NCBI GenBank assembly: GCA_945266285.1
Contig: CALYOP010000003.1
Location: 62,001 to 126,000, forward strand
Reading direction: 5' to 3'
Length of the DNA: 64,000 bases
From: an uncultured Commensalibacter sp.
GTDB taxonomy: Bacteria > Pseudomonadota > Alphaproteobacteria > Acetobacterales > Acetobacteraceae
Below are positions 48,450 through 56,103 of the stretch, one piece after another. Numbering within the stretch: the stretch's first letter is position 1; every line of letters starts with the position of its first letter. The notes under the pieces are model-generated. The model was not told the DNA's origin. It did no database searches and saw only the letters and a program-made list of their open reading frames with translations. The translations under genes and the position numbers were made by a program.

Positions 48450-48997
48450 AATCTATAACGCGACGTCGTTTATTGTGGTCCGTTCCTTTTGCAACAGCTG
48501 CTGTGGCAGGTGGTGGTTTCTGGGCGATGTTGTCAGGATTAAAAAGTGGTAAATTCGACCCGCATGAAATCAATACTCCATTGCTTAATCGACCCATTCC
48601 TGAATTTCATCTTGATGTACAACCTCCAGGAATGGTTTTTAATCCAATTATACTACGCCAAATAAATAAACCCATTTTACTGAATTTTTTTGCCTCATGG
48701 TGCATTCCTTGTCTTTTAGAAATGGAAAATTTGCAAAAATTATCCTCACAAATTGACATTTGGGGTATTGCTTATAAAGACAAACCTGAAAACGCAGAAA
48801 ATTTTTTACAGCGTAATGGTAATCCTTATCGCTATTTAGGTAATGATTTAAAAGGATCCGTAGGAATTGAATGGGGAATATCAGGTGTGCCAGAAAGTTT
48901 TCTCATCATGCCTGGTGGGATGATTCGTTGGCATTATCCTAACCCTTTGGGAGAAGCCGCTATTCATCAGATTCATTCGCTTCTCAGAAAGTCGTAA
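48446..48997 (+). CDS. ccmG: Thiol:disulfide oxidoreductase CcmG/DsbE
   Basis: CcmG is the periplasmic thioredoxin that keeps the CXXCH cysteines of apocytochrome c, or CcmH, reduced for heme attachment. The 183-residue protein has an N-terminal signal anchor with RRRLLWSVPFATAAVAGGG, active site WCIPC (C86, C89) and cis-proline GVPESF. All DsbE hallmarks are intact. The ATG overlaps the ccmF stop (ATGA). The double-arginine-like start is common in this family and is not taken as proof of Tat export. Confidence 0.94.
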   Translation: MKSITRRRLLWSVPFATAAVAGGGFWAMLSGLKSGKFDPHEINTPLLNRPIPEFHLDVQPPGMVFNPIILRQINKPILLNFFASWCIPCLLEMENLQKLSSQIDIWGIAYKDKPENAENFLQRNGNPYRYLGNDLKGSVGIEWGISGVPESFLIMPGGMIRWHYPNPLGEAAIHQIHSLLRKS

Positions 48998-48999
48998 TC

Positions 49000-49458
49000 A
49001 TGCGTTTAAAAATGGTTTTAACGATGATTATGGGCCTTACTTTTTCATTTTCTGCAATGGCAGTCAGTAGTCCTGATGAAATGTTGCCTGATCATCATCA
49101 AGAGAAACGTGCGGAATTAATTGGATCAAAATTACGGTGTTTGGTCTGTCAAAATGAAAGCATTGAAGAAAGCAATGCGGAATTAGCCAAAGATTTACGC
49201 AAAATTGTTCGTCAACATGTTGCTGCAGGCGAAAGTGATCATCAAATTATGGAATGGATGGTTGCGCGTTATGGTAATTTTATTCGTTTAAAACCACCTT
49301 TTAATAAATTGACCCTTTTACTTTGGGGTATGCCGTTTCTTGCTTTGATTTTTAGCGGGATGTTTATATGGAATCTAATCATCAGACGTCCGTCCCCACA
49401 AACACCCCTTGATGAAAAAGAAAAGCACCGTATTGCCGAATTAATAAAGGATGAATAA
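49000..49458 (+). CDS. ccmH: Cytochrome c biogenesis protein CcmH (CcmL-type)
   Basis: CcmH is a membrane-anchored oxidoreductase of the heme-lyase complex. The 152-residue protein has a signal peptide (about 1-21), the conserved redox motif LRCLVCQNESI (C47, C50), the three-helix domain with WMVARYGNFIRLKPPF, and a C-terminal membrane helix (LLLWGMPFLALIFSGMFIW). Its length matches the short form, with the TPR part encoded separately as ccmI. Only two bases separate it from ccmG and two from ccmI. Confidence 0.94.
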   Translation: MRLKMVLTMIMGLTFSFSAMAVSSPDEMLPDHHQEKRAELIGSKLRCLVCQNESIEESNAELAKDLRKIVRQHVAAGESDHQIMEWMVARYGNFIRLKPPFNKLTLLLWGMPFLALIFSGMFIWNLIIRRPSPQTPLDEKEKHRIAELIKDE

Positions 49459-49460
49459 CC

Positions 49461-50204
49461 ATGCTATGGATTGTTATTCTCTGTATCAGTGTCATTTGTC
49501 TAAGTCCTGCCTGCTTTGCTTTCATACGCAAAACCAGAGGTCTTGATGTTCGTCAATCCGCCTTGGGATTATATCGAAGCCAATTACTGGAATTAGAACA
49601 AGATGTTCATCAGGGACTATTACCCCAAGAAGAATATCAACAAACCCAACTTGAAATACAACGGCGTTTATTAAAAGCAGACCAATTATCGACGATGTCC
49701 GAAAATCAATCCACAGGATCATCGGGCTTTACGACTTATTTGATTATTTGCGGTCTAGTCATGCTTCCAACAGCAGCTTTGGGATTATATATGTTAGACG
49801 GCAATCCTGCTTTAGCACCGCAACCTTTGGCAACACGATTAGCAGCACAAAAACAGCTTATACAACAAGCTGCACCTCTGATTGCTGCATTAAAAGCAAA
49901 AATTGCCGAATTATCCGATCATGATCCAAATAAATTTAATGGTCTTGTTTTATTAGGCAAAGCAGAAATTGAACAAGGCAATTTTGAACAAGCCGTGATG
50001 GCATGGCGTCAAGCACTTAATTTACGGTTTGATCCAGATTTAGCCGTTCAAACTGCTGAAATTCAGATTGAACAAGAGGGTTATGTAAGTAAAGAAAACG
50101 TTGCTTTGCTATCCAAAGCGTTAGCCCAAGCACCACAAGAATTTCGTTGGCGTATGCTCGCTGAACAACGTCTCGCTCAAGCAGAAAAAGAAAATCAACC
50201 GTAA
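49461..50204 (+). CDS. ccmI: Cytochrome c biogenesis protein CcmI (TPR apocytochrome chaperone)
   Basis: CcmI holds the C-terminus of apocytochrome c for the heme lyase. The 247-residue protein has an N-terminal membrane helix (about 1-21), the conserved cytoplasmic region VRQSALGLYRSQLLELEQDV with a QEEYQQTQLEIQRRLL motif, a second membrane segment (about 93-109, TYLIICGLVMLPTAALGLY) and a periplasmic TPR-like domain (about 150-245). This is the standard two-helix CcmI layout. It ends the ccm run and is 7 bases from a convergent regulator gene. Confidence 0.9.
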   Translation: MLWIVILCISVICLSPACFAFIRKTRGLDVRQSALGLYRSQLLELEQDVHQGLLPQEEYQQTQLEIQRRLLKADQLSTMSENQSTGSSGFTTYLIICGLVMLPTAALGLYMLDGNPALAPQPLATRLAAQKQLIQQAAPLIAALKAKIAELSDHDPNKFNGLVLLGKAEIEQGNFEQAVMAWRQALNLRFDPDLAVQTAEIQIEQEGYVSKENVALLSKALAQAPQEFRWRMLAEQRLAQAEKENQP

Positions 50205-50211
50205 AATCGAG

Positions 50212-50583
50212 TTATTGGTTATCTGTTGTTTGGTCACCCATATAGACACGTTGCATAAAGCGTTGGACCTTTAAACGGTCTTTCACTTTTAATTGTTGGT
50301 ATATTGTTAATATATACTTGACTTCTTCGCTTTCTGCCTCATTATGTAATAGGGGTAATGTAATCAGAAAGTCATCAAGCTTAATACCAAGAATTTCTGC
50401 AAGCTTTGGCAGATGGTCAAAAACATTTCCAGGTCGATCGGTTTCCCAATGAGCCACCAGACTTCGGGAAACACCAATTTTTTTTGCTATTTCTTCCTGA
50501 GTTAAATAAGCTCTTTTCCTTAAACGTCGAATACGTATTCCTAACGTTTCATGATCAGGTCTATAATTATATTTTCGATCCAC
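50212..50583 (-). CDS. XRE-family helix-turn-helix transcription regulator
   Basis: This 123-residue regulator has one Cro/CI-type HTH domain (about residues 13-68: LGIRIRRLRKRAYLTQEEIAKKIGVSRSLVAHWE, read as LGIRIRRLRKRAYLTQ and EEIAKKIGVSRSLVAHWE). The C-terminal part is helical and not recognised. No ligand-binding domain or partner toxin is adjacent. The target cannot be stated; its own 240-base upstream gap, rich in AT, is the first candidate. It converges on ccmI. Confidence 0.85.
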   Translation of the reverse strand: MDRKYNYRPDHETLGIRIRRLRKRAYLTQEEIAKKIGVSRSLVAHWETDRPGNVFDHLPKLAEILGIKLDDFLITLPLLHNEAESEEVKYILTIYQQLKVKDRLKVQRFMQRVYMGDQTTDNQ

Positions 50584-50823
50584 CTTTTTCCCTTCCTTCC
50601 AAAATTACCATCAAAATCAGAAACATTAAAATTACGAAATATACTTACCGCATATACTTACTGCTAAACAACGTTTTTTCAAAACAAAAATAAAAACAAT
50701 ATTTTATAAATATAAATGTTAATCGATACTTAACTATACTCTTAGTAAATATTAATGTTTTTGTTTTTTTTATTAATTTGTAAAAGATTAATTTCTTCGA
50801 TCATTGTACTCCACTTCAATATT

Positions 50824-51414
50824 TTAAGTTCCCAAAGATGCATTCACTTTCTTCTTGAGTGAAATTTTATATGATGTTCGTTTTTTAGGAGGATTTAGTT
50901 GGCAGGAAATAAAATATAGACCGAGTACAAAAACAACACTGCCTAAACCATTAAGAAATAATGGAAAACAAAGTGGAAATGGAATGGTAAGCGAACGCCA
51001 CAAATCATAAGTAGACAACGCAATCGAAATCGGCCTTATTCCCAAAAGCATAAAACGAAATGGGTTAGGCGTTCCAATTTTTACCATCTGATGTACACGG
51101 CAAATACCAATATAAAAGAATAAACCGAAACACCATATTGCAATGATGATCAACGCTGTGATCAATTCCATTTTAAAAAATATCAAAAGCAATAACAAAC
51201 AGGCAGCAGAAAAAAATAATGCTCCTAATTGTAGGTTCATACCGATTGATAATGCAGAAAAGCGCTCTGGTAAACGATCGGCTACGGGTTGGAAAACACG
51301 ATCCAACAACCAAAGATCCATTTGCTCGATACGATTACCAATATGATTGGAATTCCGCCAATTATTCAACTTTAAATACCCATCAATAAACTTATTGCAA
51401 ATGAAAAAACGCAA
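50824..51414 (-). CDS. Unrecognised multi-pass membrane protein
   Basis: This protein of up to 196 residues has about four predicted membrane helices: LGALFFSAACLLLLLIFF, TALIIIAIWCFGLFFYIGI, a weaker hydrophobic stretch around PFPLCFPLFLNGLG, and VVFVLGLYFISC. Its tail is strongly basic (PPKKRTSYKISLKKK). The N-terminal 30 residues may be over-called, since an in-frame ATG encoding MDLWLLDRVFQP (31 codons in, at 51321) would remove them. I do not recognise the family. It lies between an XRE regulator and bfd, all on the minus strand. Confidence 0.55.
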   Translation of the reverse strand: MRFFICNKFIDGYLKLNNWRNSNHIGNRIEQMDLWLLDRVFQPVADRLPERFSALSIGMNLQLGALFFSAACLLLLLIFFKMELITALIIIAIWCFGLFFYIGICRVHQMVKIGTPNPFRFMLLGIRPISIALSTYDLWRSLTIPFPLCFPLFLNGLGSVVFVLGLYFISCQLNPPKKRTSYKISLKKKVNASLGT

Positions 51415-51563
51415 TGATCAAATAGATAATATTTGTCATTCAGCCTGCCATTTTCAAGACAGGAGCCTCTTCATTTTAGAAGTTTATTGCCAATTTTTAA
51501 AGTATTTTAATAAGTTATCAATAATTTAGCATGTGTGTCTTTGTTTAAATGTCCGTACAAAAT

Positions 51564-51743
51564 TTACAGATTTTGCTGCTGCTGATTATGTTCTTTTAAC
51601 ATATTTGCAATTTTAAGCACACATCGTCCACATTCCGGTTTGCAACCGCATGTTTCGTAAACGGTTTTGGGTCTATCTGCGCCGTTGTTAATTGCCTTTT
51701 TAATGTCACGATCAGTTAAGGAACGGCATGAACAAATATACAT
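51564..51743 (-). CDS. bfd: Bacterioferritin-associated ferredoxin Bfd
   Basis: Bfd is a small [2Fe-2S] ferredoxin that reduces the iron core of bacterioferritin so that iron can be released. The 59-residue product reads MYICSCRSLTDRDIKKAI at the start and has the four cluster cysteines in the family spacing: C4 and C6 near the N-terminus, C38 and C41 in KPECGRC (extra C32 and C34 also present). It is divergent from bfr across 231 bases, so a shared iron-responsive promoter region is likely. It was found by reading the minus strand directly. Confidence 0.9.
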   Translation of the reverse strand: MYICSCRSLTDRDIKKAINNGADRPKTVYETCGCKPECGRCVLKIANMLKEHNQQQQNL

Positions 51744-51802
51744 TCCAACAAACCCAAACTTTAAAAATTAACACAGGTTAAACTCAGATCTGAATAAAAC
51801 TT

Positions 51803-51814
51803 ATAATCATTCTC
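51803..51814. promoter_or_regulatory. Possible Fur-like half site in the bfd/bfr promoter region
   Basis: ATAATCATTCTC matches most of one half of the 19-bp Fur consensus (AATCATT-T-C). The other half is poor, so this is only a candidate for iron control of the divergent pair. Confidence 0.25.
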
Positions 51815-51974
51815 AACAAATGTCCACAAAAAAATTATGATAATGCAATTTACTCGCAGAAACGTGATCAAACTTAGGTTATCAGCCTATAAAAAACGTT
51901 TTTTTTCACAAGAATGATGTAATGTCCCTGATGAAGAGACGTATTCCTACGTCTATTAACAAGGAAAATCTATA

Positions 51975-52457
51975 ATGATTAGAGACCCAAAGGTTATCGA
52001 ATATCTTAATATTCAACTGACAAATGAGCTAACCGCCATTAATCAATATTACTTACATGCACGTACGCTCGATCATTGGGGTATTACACGTCTTGGAAAA
52101 AAAGAACGTGAAGAATCTATCGAAGAGATGCATCACGCTGACACATTGATTGTTCGTATTTTAATGCTCGGTGGTTTGCCTAATTTGCAACGTTTAAACA
52201 CGATTCAAGTTGGTGAAAACGTCGAAGAAATTTTAAAAGCTGATCTTGATCTTGAACACAAAGCAACCAAAGATCTTCGTGAAGCTATCGCATATTGCGA
52301 ATCTGTTCGTGATTTCGTTACCCGTGATATTTTCAGAAAAATTCTGGATAGTGAAGAAGATCATATCGACTTTATTGATACGCAACTTGATCTTATTGAA
52401 CGGATGACCATTCAACACTACGTCACGTTGAATTCTGATCCAGCTCCTGAACAATAA
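51975..52457 (+). CDS. bfr: Bacterioferritin
   Basis: Bacterioferritin is a 24-subunit iron-storage shell with heme at dimer interfaces and a di-iron ferroxidase centre. The 160-residue protein has the ferroxidase ligands in NELTAINQYYLHA (E18) and EEMHHADTLIVRIL (E51 and H54), and later in LDSEEDHIDFIDTQ. The heme-ligating methionine is the M in EEMHHAD (position 52), so this is a true Bfr rather than a plain ferritin. AAGGAAAA precedes the ATG. A terminator follows at once; bfd is divergent upstream. Confidence 0.95.
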   Translation: MIRDPKVIEYLNIQLTNELTAINQYYLHARTLDHWGITRLGKKEREESIEEMHHADTLIVRILMLGGLPNLQRLNTIQVGENVEEILKADLDLEHKATKDLREAIAYCESVRDFVTRDIFRKILDSEEDHIDFIDTQLDLIERMTIQHYVTLNSDPAPEQ

Positions 52458-52465
52458 GAATATCT

Positions 52466-52506
52466 GAGAGGGTAAATCGATATGAAATACCCTCTCCTTT
52501 TCATTT
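52466..52506 (+). terminator. Terminator of bfr
   Basis: GAGAGGGTA (52466-52474) and TACCCTCTC (52488-52496) pair perfectly around a 13-base loop, followed by CTTTTCATTT. It starts nine bases after the bfr stop. Confidence 0.75.
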
Positions 52507-53019
52507 AAAAAATCATAACTTTTCTAATGAATTTGCTTTAAAGCGATACGAATCTCTGTAAAATAATTTAATCATTAATATTTTTGTCAAATAGAGAATC
52601 GTTTTTTAAATAAAGAATAAGATTTTATACAAAGCGCATTTCTACGATTATAAAAATATAATCCTTTAACCTTGTGAAAAACCGTTATTTGTTAGTTAAA
52701 ACGATCCTAATCTTTATATAAATTAAGTGATGACAACACTGTGCTTCATGATAAAAAAGCAAAAACACTTTTTCCTGAAGCTTATTCTTCCAAATAAATA
52801 ATGAGTTTCTAAAATTTTATATAATTTGTTAATTAATTAATAACTTTTTACTAAATTTCAGGCATATTTACCTATAATCCATTTATTTAAAAAAGATTTT
52901 GTTATTTTTTTGACTTATTCCATCATAAAGCTTTAAATTAAGCTGTTTTTGCGTTATCAAAAGTTTCTCACATTCATTATTCGAATAAATTATCATTTTA
53001 GGTGACTTGAGGATTAAAA
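52507..53019. other. AT-rich intergenic region before mlaA
   Basis: No credible gene, RNA or repeat was recognised in this half-kilobase. It is strongly AT-rich and must contain the mlaA promoter. Confidence 0.5.
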
Positions 53020-53847
53020 ATGGGTCATAGTAAGTTTATCCCTTCTCTTTTTTTGTGTCCTCAGATAAAAAGCATGAAAAAATCATATCGCCTTTCGAAA
53101 TTTATAATCGCTGCTACAGGAATTGGAATAGCCCTTAGTGCATGTAAAGCCCCTGTTCCCAAAGATCCAGAAGCGCTTGCAGAATATCGTCAAAACAATG
53201 ACAAATACGAACCAACCAACCGGAAAATGTATAGTTTAACAACGAAGGTTGATAAATATACCTTGCGTCCCGTAGCCAAGGCTTATGTTTGGGCTGTTCC
53301 CAAAGTGGTTCGCAAATCACTTGGCAATATGATTGCTACAATGAATGAACCTGTTGTTTTCTTCTCAGATGTTGGAGCAGGGAAACCACGTAGAGCTGGT
53401 GATGCTTTTGCCAGATGGTGCATTAACATGCTGGGTGGTATCGGCGGATTAATTGATGTTGCCAAATATGCTGGGTATAATCATCATGATACAACCCCAG
53501 GTATGACATTGGCCAGTTGGGGCGTTGGCTCAGGCCCTTATTTATTTTTACCCTTCCTTGGTCCATCCTCATTTCGGGATGCAGGGGGTTATGCAATTTC
53601 TGTCGGATTATCACCATGGAATTATGTACCCAGAGGTTATGGGCTAATATCCTTTAACTGGAGCTATAATATGCTTGGCGTGATCAGTACCCGAGCAGAT
53701 TACCTAGAAGCAATGGATAAGCTCCAACGCGATTCTCTAGATCCTTATGCAACAATCCGCAGTGCTTATACCCAGCAACATAATGCTGAAATCAAAGCGC
53801 TAATTGACGATCATCGCGCAACTACTCCAGCATGGTATCTGAAATAA
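53020..53847 (+). CDS. mlaA: Outer-membrane lipid asymmetry lipoprotein MlaA (VacJ)
   Basis: MlaA is the outer-membrane component that extracts misplaced phospholipids from the outer leaflet and hands them to MlaC. The lipobox LSAC is visible (in GIALSACKAP), followed by the MlaA domain with DKYEPTNRKMYSLTTKVDKY, GGIGGLIDVAKYAGYN and LFLPFLGPSSFRDAGGY. The start is uncertain: GAGG before the ATG at 53020 favours it (275 residues, lipobox Cys at 42), but the ATG at 53074 gives a normal 24-residue lipoprotein signal. mlaC follows 15 bases downstream. Confidence 0.93.
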   Translation: MGHSKFIPSLFLCPQIKSMKKSYRLSKFIIAATGIGIALSACKAPVPKDPEALAEYRQNNDKYEPTNRKMYSLTTKVDKYTLRPVAKAYVWAVPKVVRKSLGNMIATMNEPVVFFSDVGAGKPRRAGDAFARWCINMLGGIGGLIDVAKYAGYNHHDTTPGMTLASWGVGSGPYLFLPFLGPSSFRDAGGYAISVGLSPWNYVPRGYGLISFNWSYNMLGVISTRADYLEAMDKLQRDSLDPYATIRSAYTQQHNAEIKALIDDHRATTPAWYLK

Positions 53848-53862
53848 GTTAAGGATAATATT

Positions 53863-54513
53863 ATGAAAACCAAATCTTACCTTTTAATATCGATGGCATT
53901 GTTGTCGAGCAACTTCGTTACCTATAATACGAATTTTTCATCTGCATTATTTCCTGCTGCACAAGCACAAACGGTTTCTTATACCGATGCTCAATTACAG
54001 AAATGGCTAGAAAATATTGGTGATCGTATGGTTTCGGTCGTCAATAGCAATGTTTCAAAACAAGAACAGAAAAATAGCTTTCTGGAGATTCTTAACCAAT
54101 ATGTTGATGTTGATACAATTGGCCGCTTCTGTTTAGGGCGTTTTTGGCGGATTGCGACACCGGACCAACAAAAACATTATTTACAGCTTTTTCATAGTGT
54201 TTTGATCAACGCGATCACTGACCGCCTTGGTGAATATAAAGGGGTTTCTTTCCAAATTGGTAAAGTGAGTCCAGCCGAAGGAAATAATCGTTCAATTGAA
54301 ACCATTATTCGCCGTCCCAAACAGCCGGATGTAACGGTTCAATGGATTATTAGTACCAGTAATGGTGCACCAAGAATTGTTGATATCGTTGGAGAAAATG
54401 CATCGCTTGTCGTTACTCAACGCGATGATTATACCTCCTTTATCGCCAGAAATGGTAATAAGGTCGAAGCATTACTTTCTGCCTTAGAACGTCAGATTGC
54501 TCGTCATCCATAA
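53863..54513 (+). CDS. mlaC: Periplasmic phospholipid-binding protein MlaC
   Basis: MlaC shuttles phospholipids between outer-membrane MlaA and the inner-membrane MlaFEDB complex. The 216-residue protein has a signal peptide (about 1-37, cleavage near AAQAQT) and the Ttg2D/MlaC fold with FLEILNQYVDVDTIGRFCLGRFWRIATPDQQKHY (read in parts VDTIGRFCLGRFWR and ATPDQQKHYLQLF) and VDIVGENASLVVTQRDDY. AAGGATAA precedes the ATG. Only mlaA is adjacent; mlaE, mlaF and mlaD must be elsewhere. Two hairpins follow the stop. Confidence 0.93.
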   Translation: MKTKSYLLISMALLSSNFVTYNTNFSSALFPAAQAQTVSYTDAQLQKWLENIGDRMVSVVNSNVSKQEQKNSFLEILNQYVDVDTIGRFCLGRFWRIATPDQQKHYLQLFHSVLINAITDRLGEYKGVSFQIGKVSPAEGNNRSIETIIRRPKQPDVTVQWIISTSNGAPRIVDIVGENASLVVTQRDDYTSFIARNGNKVEALLSALERQIARHP

Positions 54514-54550
54514 TTTCCATTTTCTAATTTTTATTTAAAATATTAAACGA

Positions 54551-54590
54551 TTTCCATCATTAAAATGGCTATATCCTTTTATGATGGAAA
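54551..54590. other. Long hairpin between mlaC and bluB
   Basis: TTTCCATCAT (54551-54560) pairs with ATGATGGAAA (54581-54590). The pairing continues inwards through AAAA/TTTT and GG/CC with two single-T bulges, leaving loop CTATAT. Neither flank has a T tract, so it is probably not a simple terminator. Confidence 0.5.
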
Positions 54591-54618
54591 AATTATTCCG
54601 ATAATTTGAATTCGAAAA

Positions 54619-54660
54619 CAGCAAAGCATTATGGAATAAATCATTCTTTGCTGATATTTT
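54619..54660 (+). terminator. Terminator-like hairpin after mlaC
   Basis: CAGCAAAG (54619-54626) and CTTTGCTG (54646-54653) are exact inverted repeats with a 19-base loop, followed by ATATTTTT. It probably ends the mlaAC transcript upstream of bluB. Confidence 0.5.
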
Positions 54661-54733
54661 TAAATACCAAAAATTGCTGATTTTTAAAATAGAATGATTA
54701 CGTTGTACCCATATCCAGAGATCAATAATCATC

Positions 54734-55372
54734 ATGCATCCAACCGAATTTACCGCTTCATTTCACCAAGAACTTGAAAAACTTTTTCTCTGGCGTCGTG
54801 ATGTACGGCATTTTCGAACGGAACCTTTACCCGAAGAATTACTAGATAAATTACTAAATTATGCATGGATGGCGCCATCCGTTGGATTAAGCGAACCATG
54901 GCGTTTTATGCGTGTTGATACACCAAAATATAAACATGCCATTTATGAAGAATTCAAACGCTGTAACCAGGAAGCCCGTAACCGCTATACCTCCGAAAAA
55001 GCAGAACATTATGCTAAGTTGAAACTGGCGGGACTAGACGATGCTCCGCATCATATAGCTGTATTTTCTGAACATAATCCTGAACAAGGTCACGGTGTAG
55101 GACGACAAACTATGCCGGAAACGACACTTTATTCAACGGTCATGGCGATATTTAGTTTTTGGCTTGCTGCACGATCTTATGGCGTTGGGGTTGGTTGGGT
55201 GTCTATTCTTGATCCACAAAAAGTATGTGCAATTCTAGAGACACCAAAAAATTGGAAATTTGTCGCTTATTTATGCGTTGGTTATCCTAAAACCTTGGAT
55301 GACACCCCTGAACTTGAACGACTTGGCTGGGAAAAAAGAAATCTGACTCATAAAAAATGGTTCAGGATTTAA
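54734..55372 (+). CDS. bluB: 5,6-dimethylbenzimidazole synthase BluB
   Basis: BluB is a flavin-destroying nitroreductase-fold enzyme that turns FMNH2 and oxygen into 5,6-dimethylbenzimidazole, the lower ligand of cobalamin. The 212-residue protein has FMN-contact motifs RRDVRHFRTEPL, YAWMAPSVGLSEPWRFMRV and ARSYGVGVGWVSIL, and the C-terminal VGYPKTLDDTPELERLGWE that separates BluB from ordinary nitroreductases. No other cobalamin gene is near. It is monocistronic, between the mlaAC terminator and a convergent acetyltransferase gene. Confidence 0.88.
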   Translation: MHPTEFTASFHQELEKLFLWRRDVRHFRTEPLPEELLDKLLNYAWMAPSVGLSEPWRFMRVDTPKYKHAIYEEFKRCNQEARNRYTSEKAEHYAKLKLAGLDDAPHHIAVFSEHNPEQGHGVGRQTMPETTLYSTVMAIFSFWLAARSYGVGVGWVSILDPQKVCAILETPKNWKFVAYLCVGYPKTLDDTPELERLGWEKRNLTHKKWFRI

Positions 55373-55383
55373 TATTGTTGAAG

Positions 55384-55409
55384 AGATATCGAATCGCATA
55401 GCGATATCT
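55384..55409. terminator. Hairpin between convergent bluB and the acetyltransferase gene
   Basis: AGATATCG (55384-55391) and CGATATCT (55402-55409) are exact inverted repeats with a 10-base loop, just after the bluB stop. There is no clear T tract, so termination is plausible but not certain. Confidence 0.4.
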
Positions 55410-55533
55410 AAATAATCTTTATAAGTATAAAATGTGAATACAATAATTACGATTATTGTGAATATTTCTAATCAGTGATTATTTAAAAGCGTCAAAGAAT
55501 AAATCGGCTAAAGAATTTTAATGACCCTCGTTT

Positions 55534-56049
55534 TTACACATATTCACTTACATAAAGCAGCATACGATGATTATCTCTGATAAAACTGCTTTCCACGTGC
55601 ATACCTATCCCTCCTAAGATTCGACGTGAACCAATATTGCTTTCTTTGGTAATCGCAATAACCCGCTTTAAATTCCGTGCATGGGCTTCATTCAGTACAA
55701 CAGAAGCCGCTTCACGTGCATAGCCTTTGCCCCTTGCCCATGCCCATAAAGCAAACCTTAGCGCAAAGCCACGACCGTCAGGGCGATTATGAATTCCGGT
55801 TAATCCCAGAAACTGTCCCAGAGAACCATCGGCTTTTTTTTCGTGAACCGTATATATGCCAATCCGATATTGTCCCCAGCTTTGTAAATCTTCGGCCATT
55901 TCCAATTCGACCTGCAGGCGCGTTCTTACACCGCCCAACATATGGCCAAAGGCCCCGACATCGGTCTTCAGGGCCATGATATCATGAATATCTTGCCAAC
56001 AAATAGGCAGTAAAATAAGACGCGACGTACCTAAAGCTGAGAAATACAA
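55534..56049 (-). CDS. GNAT-family N-acetyltransferase
   Basis: This 171-residue protein matches the RimJ/RimL-like branch of the GNAT family (acetyl-CoA-dependent N-acetylation of protein N-termini or small amines). It starts TSRLILLPICWQDI after a short leader and has the acetyl-CoA-binding motif AWARGKGYAREAASVVL (Q/R-x-x-G-x-A/G pattern), then VIAITKESNIGSRRILGGIGM. The substrate is unknown. The start is a TTG at 56049 with AAAAAAGGA about ten bases upstream; that ribosome site directly abuts a 12-bp hairpin and ettA ends 54 bases upstream on the same strand. Confidence 0.8.
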   Translation of the reverse strand: MYFSALGTSRLILLPICWQDIHDIMALKTDVGAFGHMLGGVRTRLQVELEMAEDLQSWGQYRIGIYTVHEKKADGSLGQFLGLTGIHNRPDGRGFALRFALWAWARGKGYAREAASVVLNEAHARNLKRVIAITKESNIGSRRILGGIGMHVESSFIRDNHRMLLYVSEYV

Positions 56050-56066
56050 CTGCCAAATCCTTTTTT

Positions 56067-56093
56067 GCTTCTTTTGTCTTAGACAAAAGAAGC
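56067..56093 (-). promoter_or_regulatory. 12-bp perfect hairpin abutting the acetyltransferase ribosome site
   Basis: GCTTCTTTTGTC and GACAAAAGAAGC pair perfectly around TTA. On the minus strand it is followed by AAAAAAGG, the ribosome-binding site of the downstream gene, rather than a T tract. It may be an mRNA stabiliser, processing site or translational control element between ettA and the acetyltransferase gene. Confidence 0.5.
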
Positions 56094-56103
56094 TTTCAGG
56101 AAA

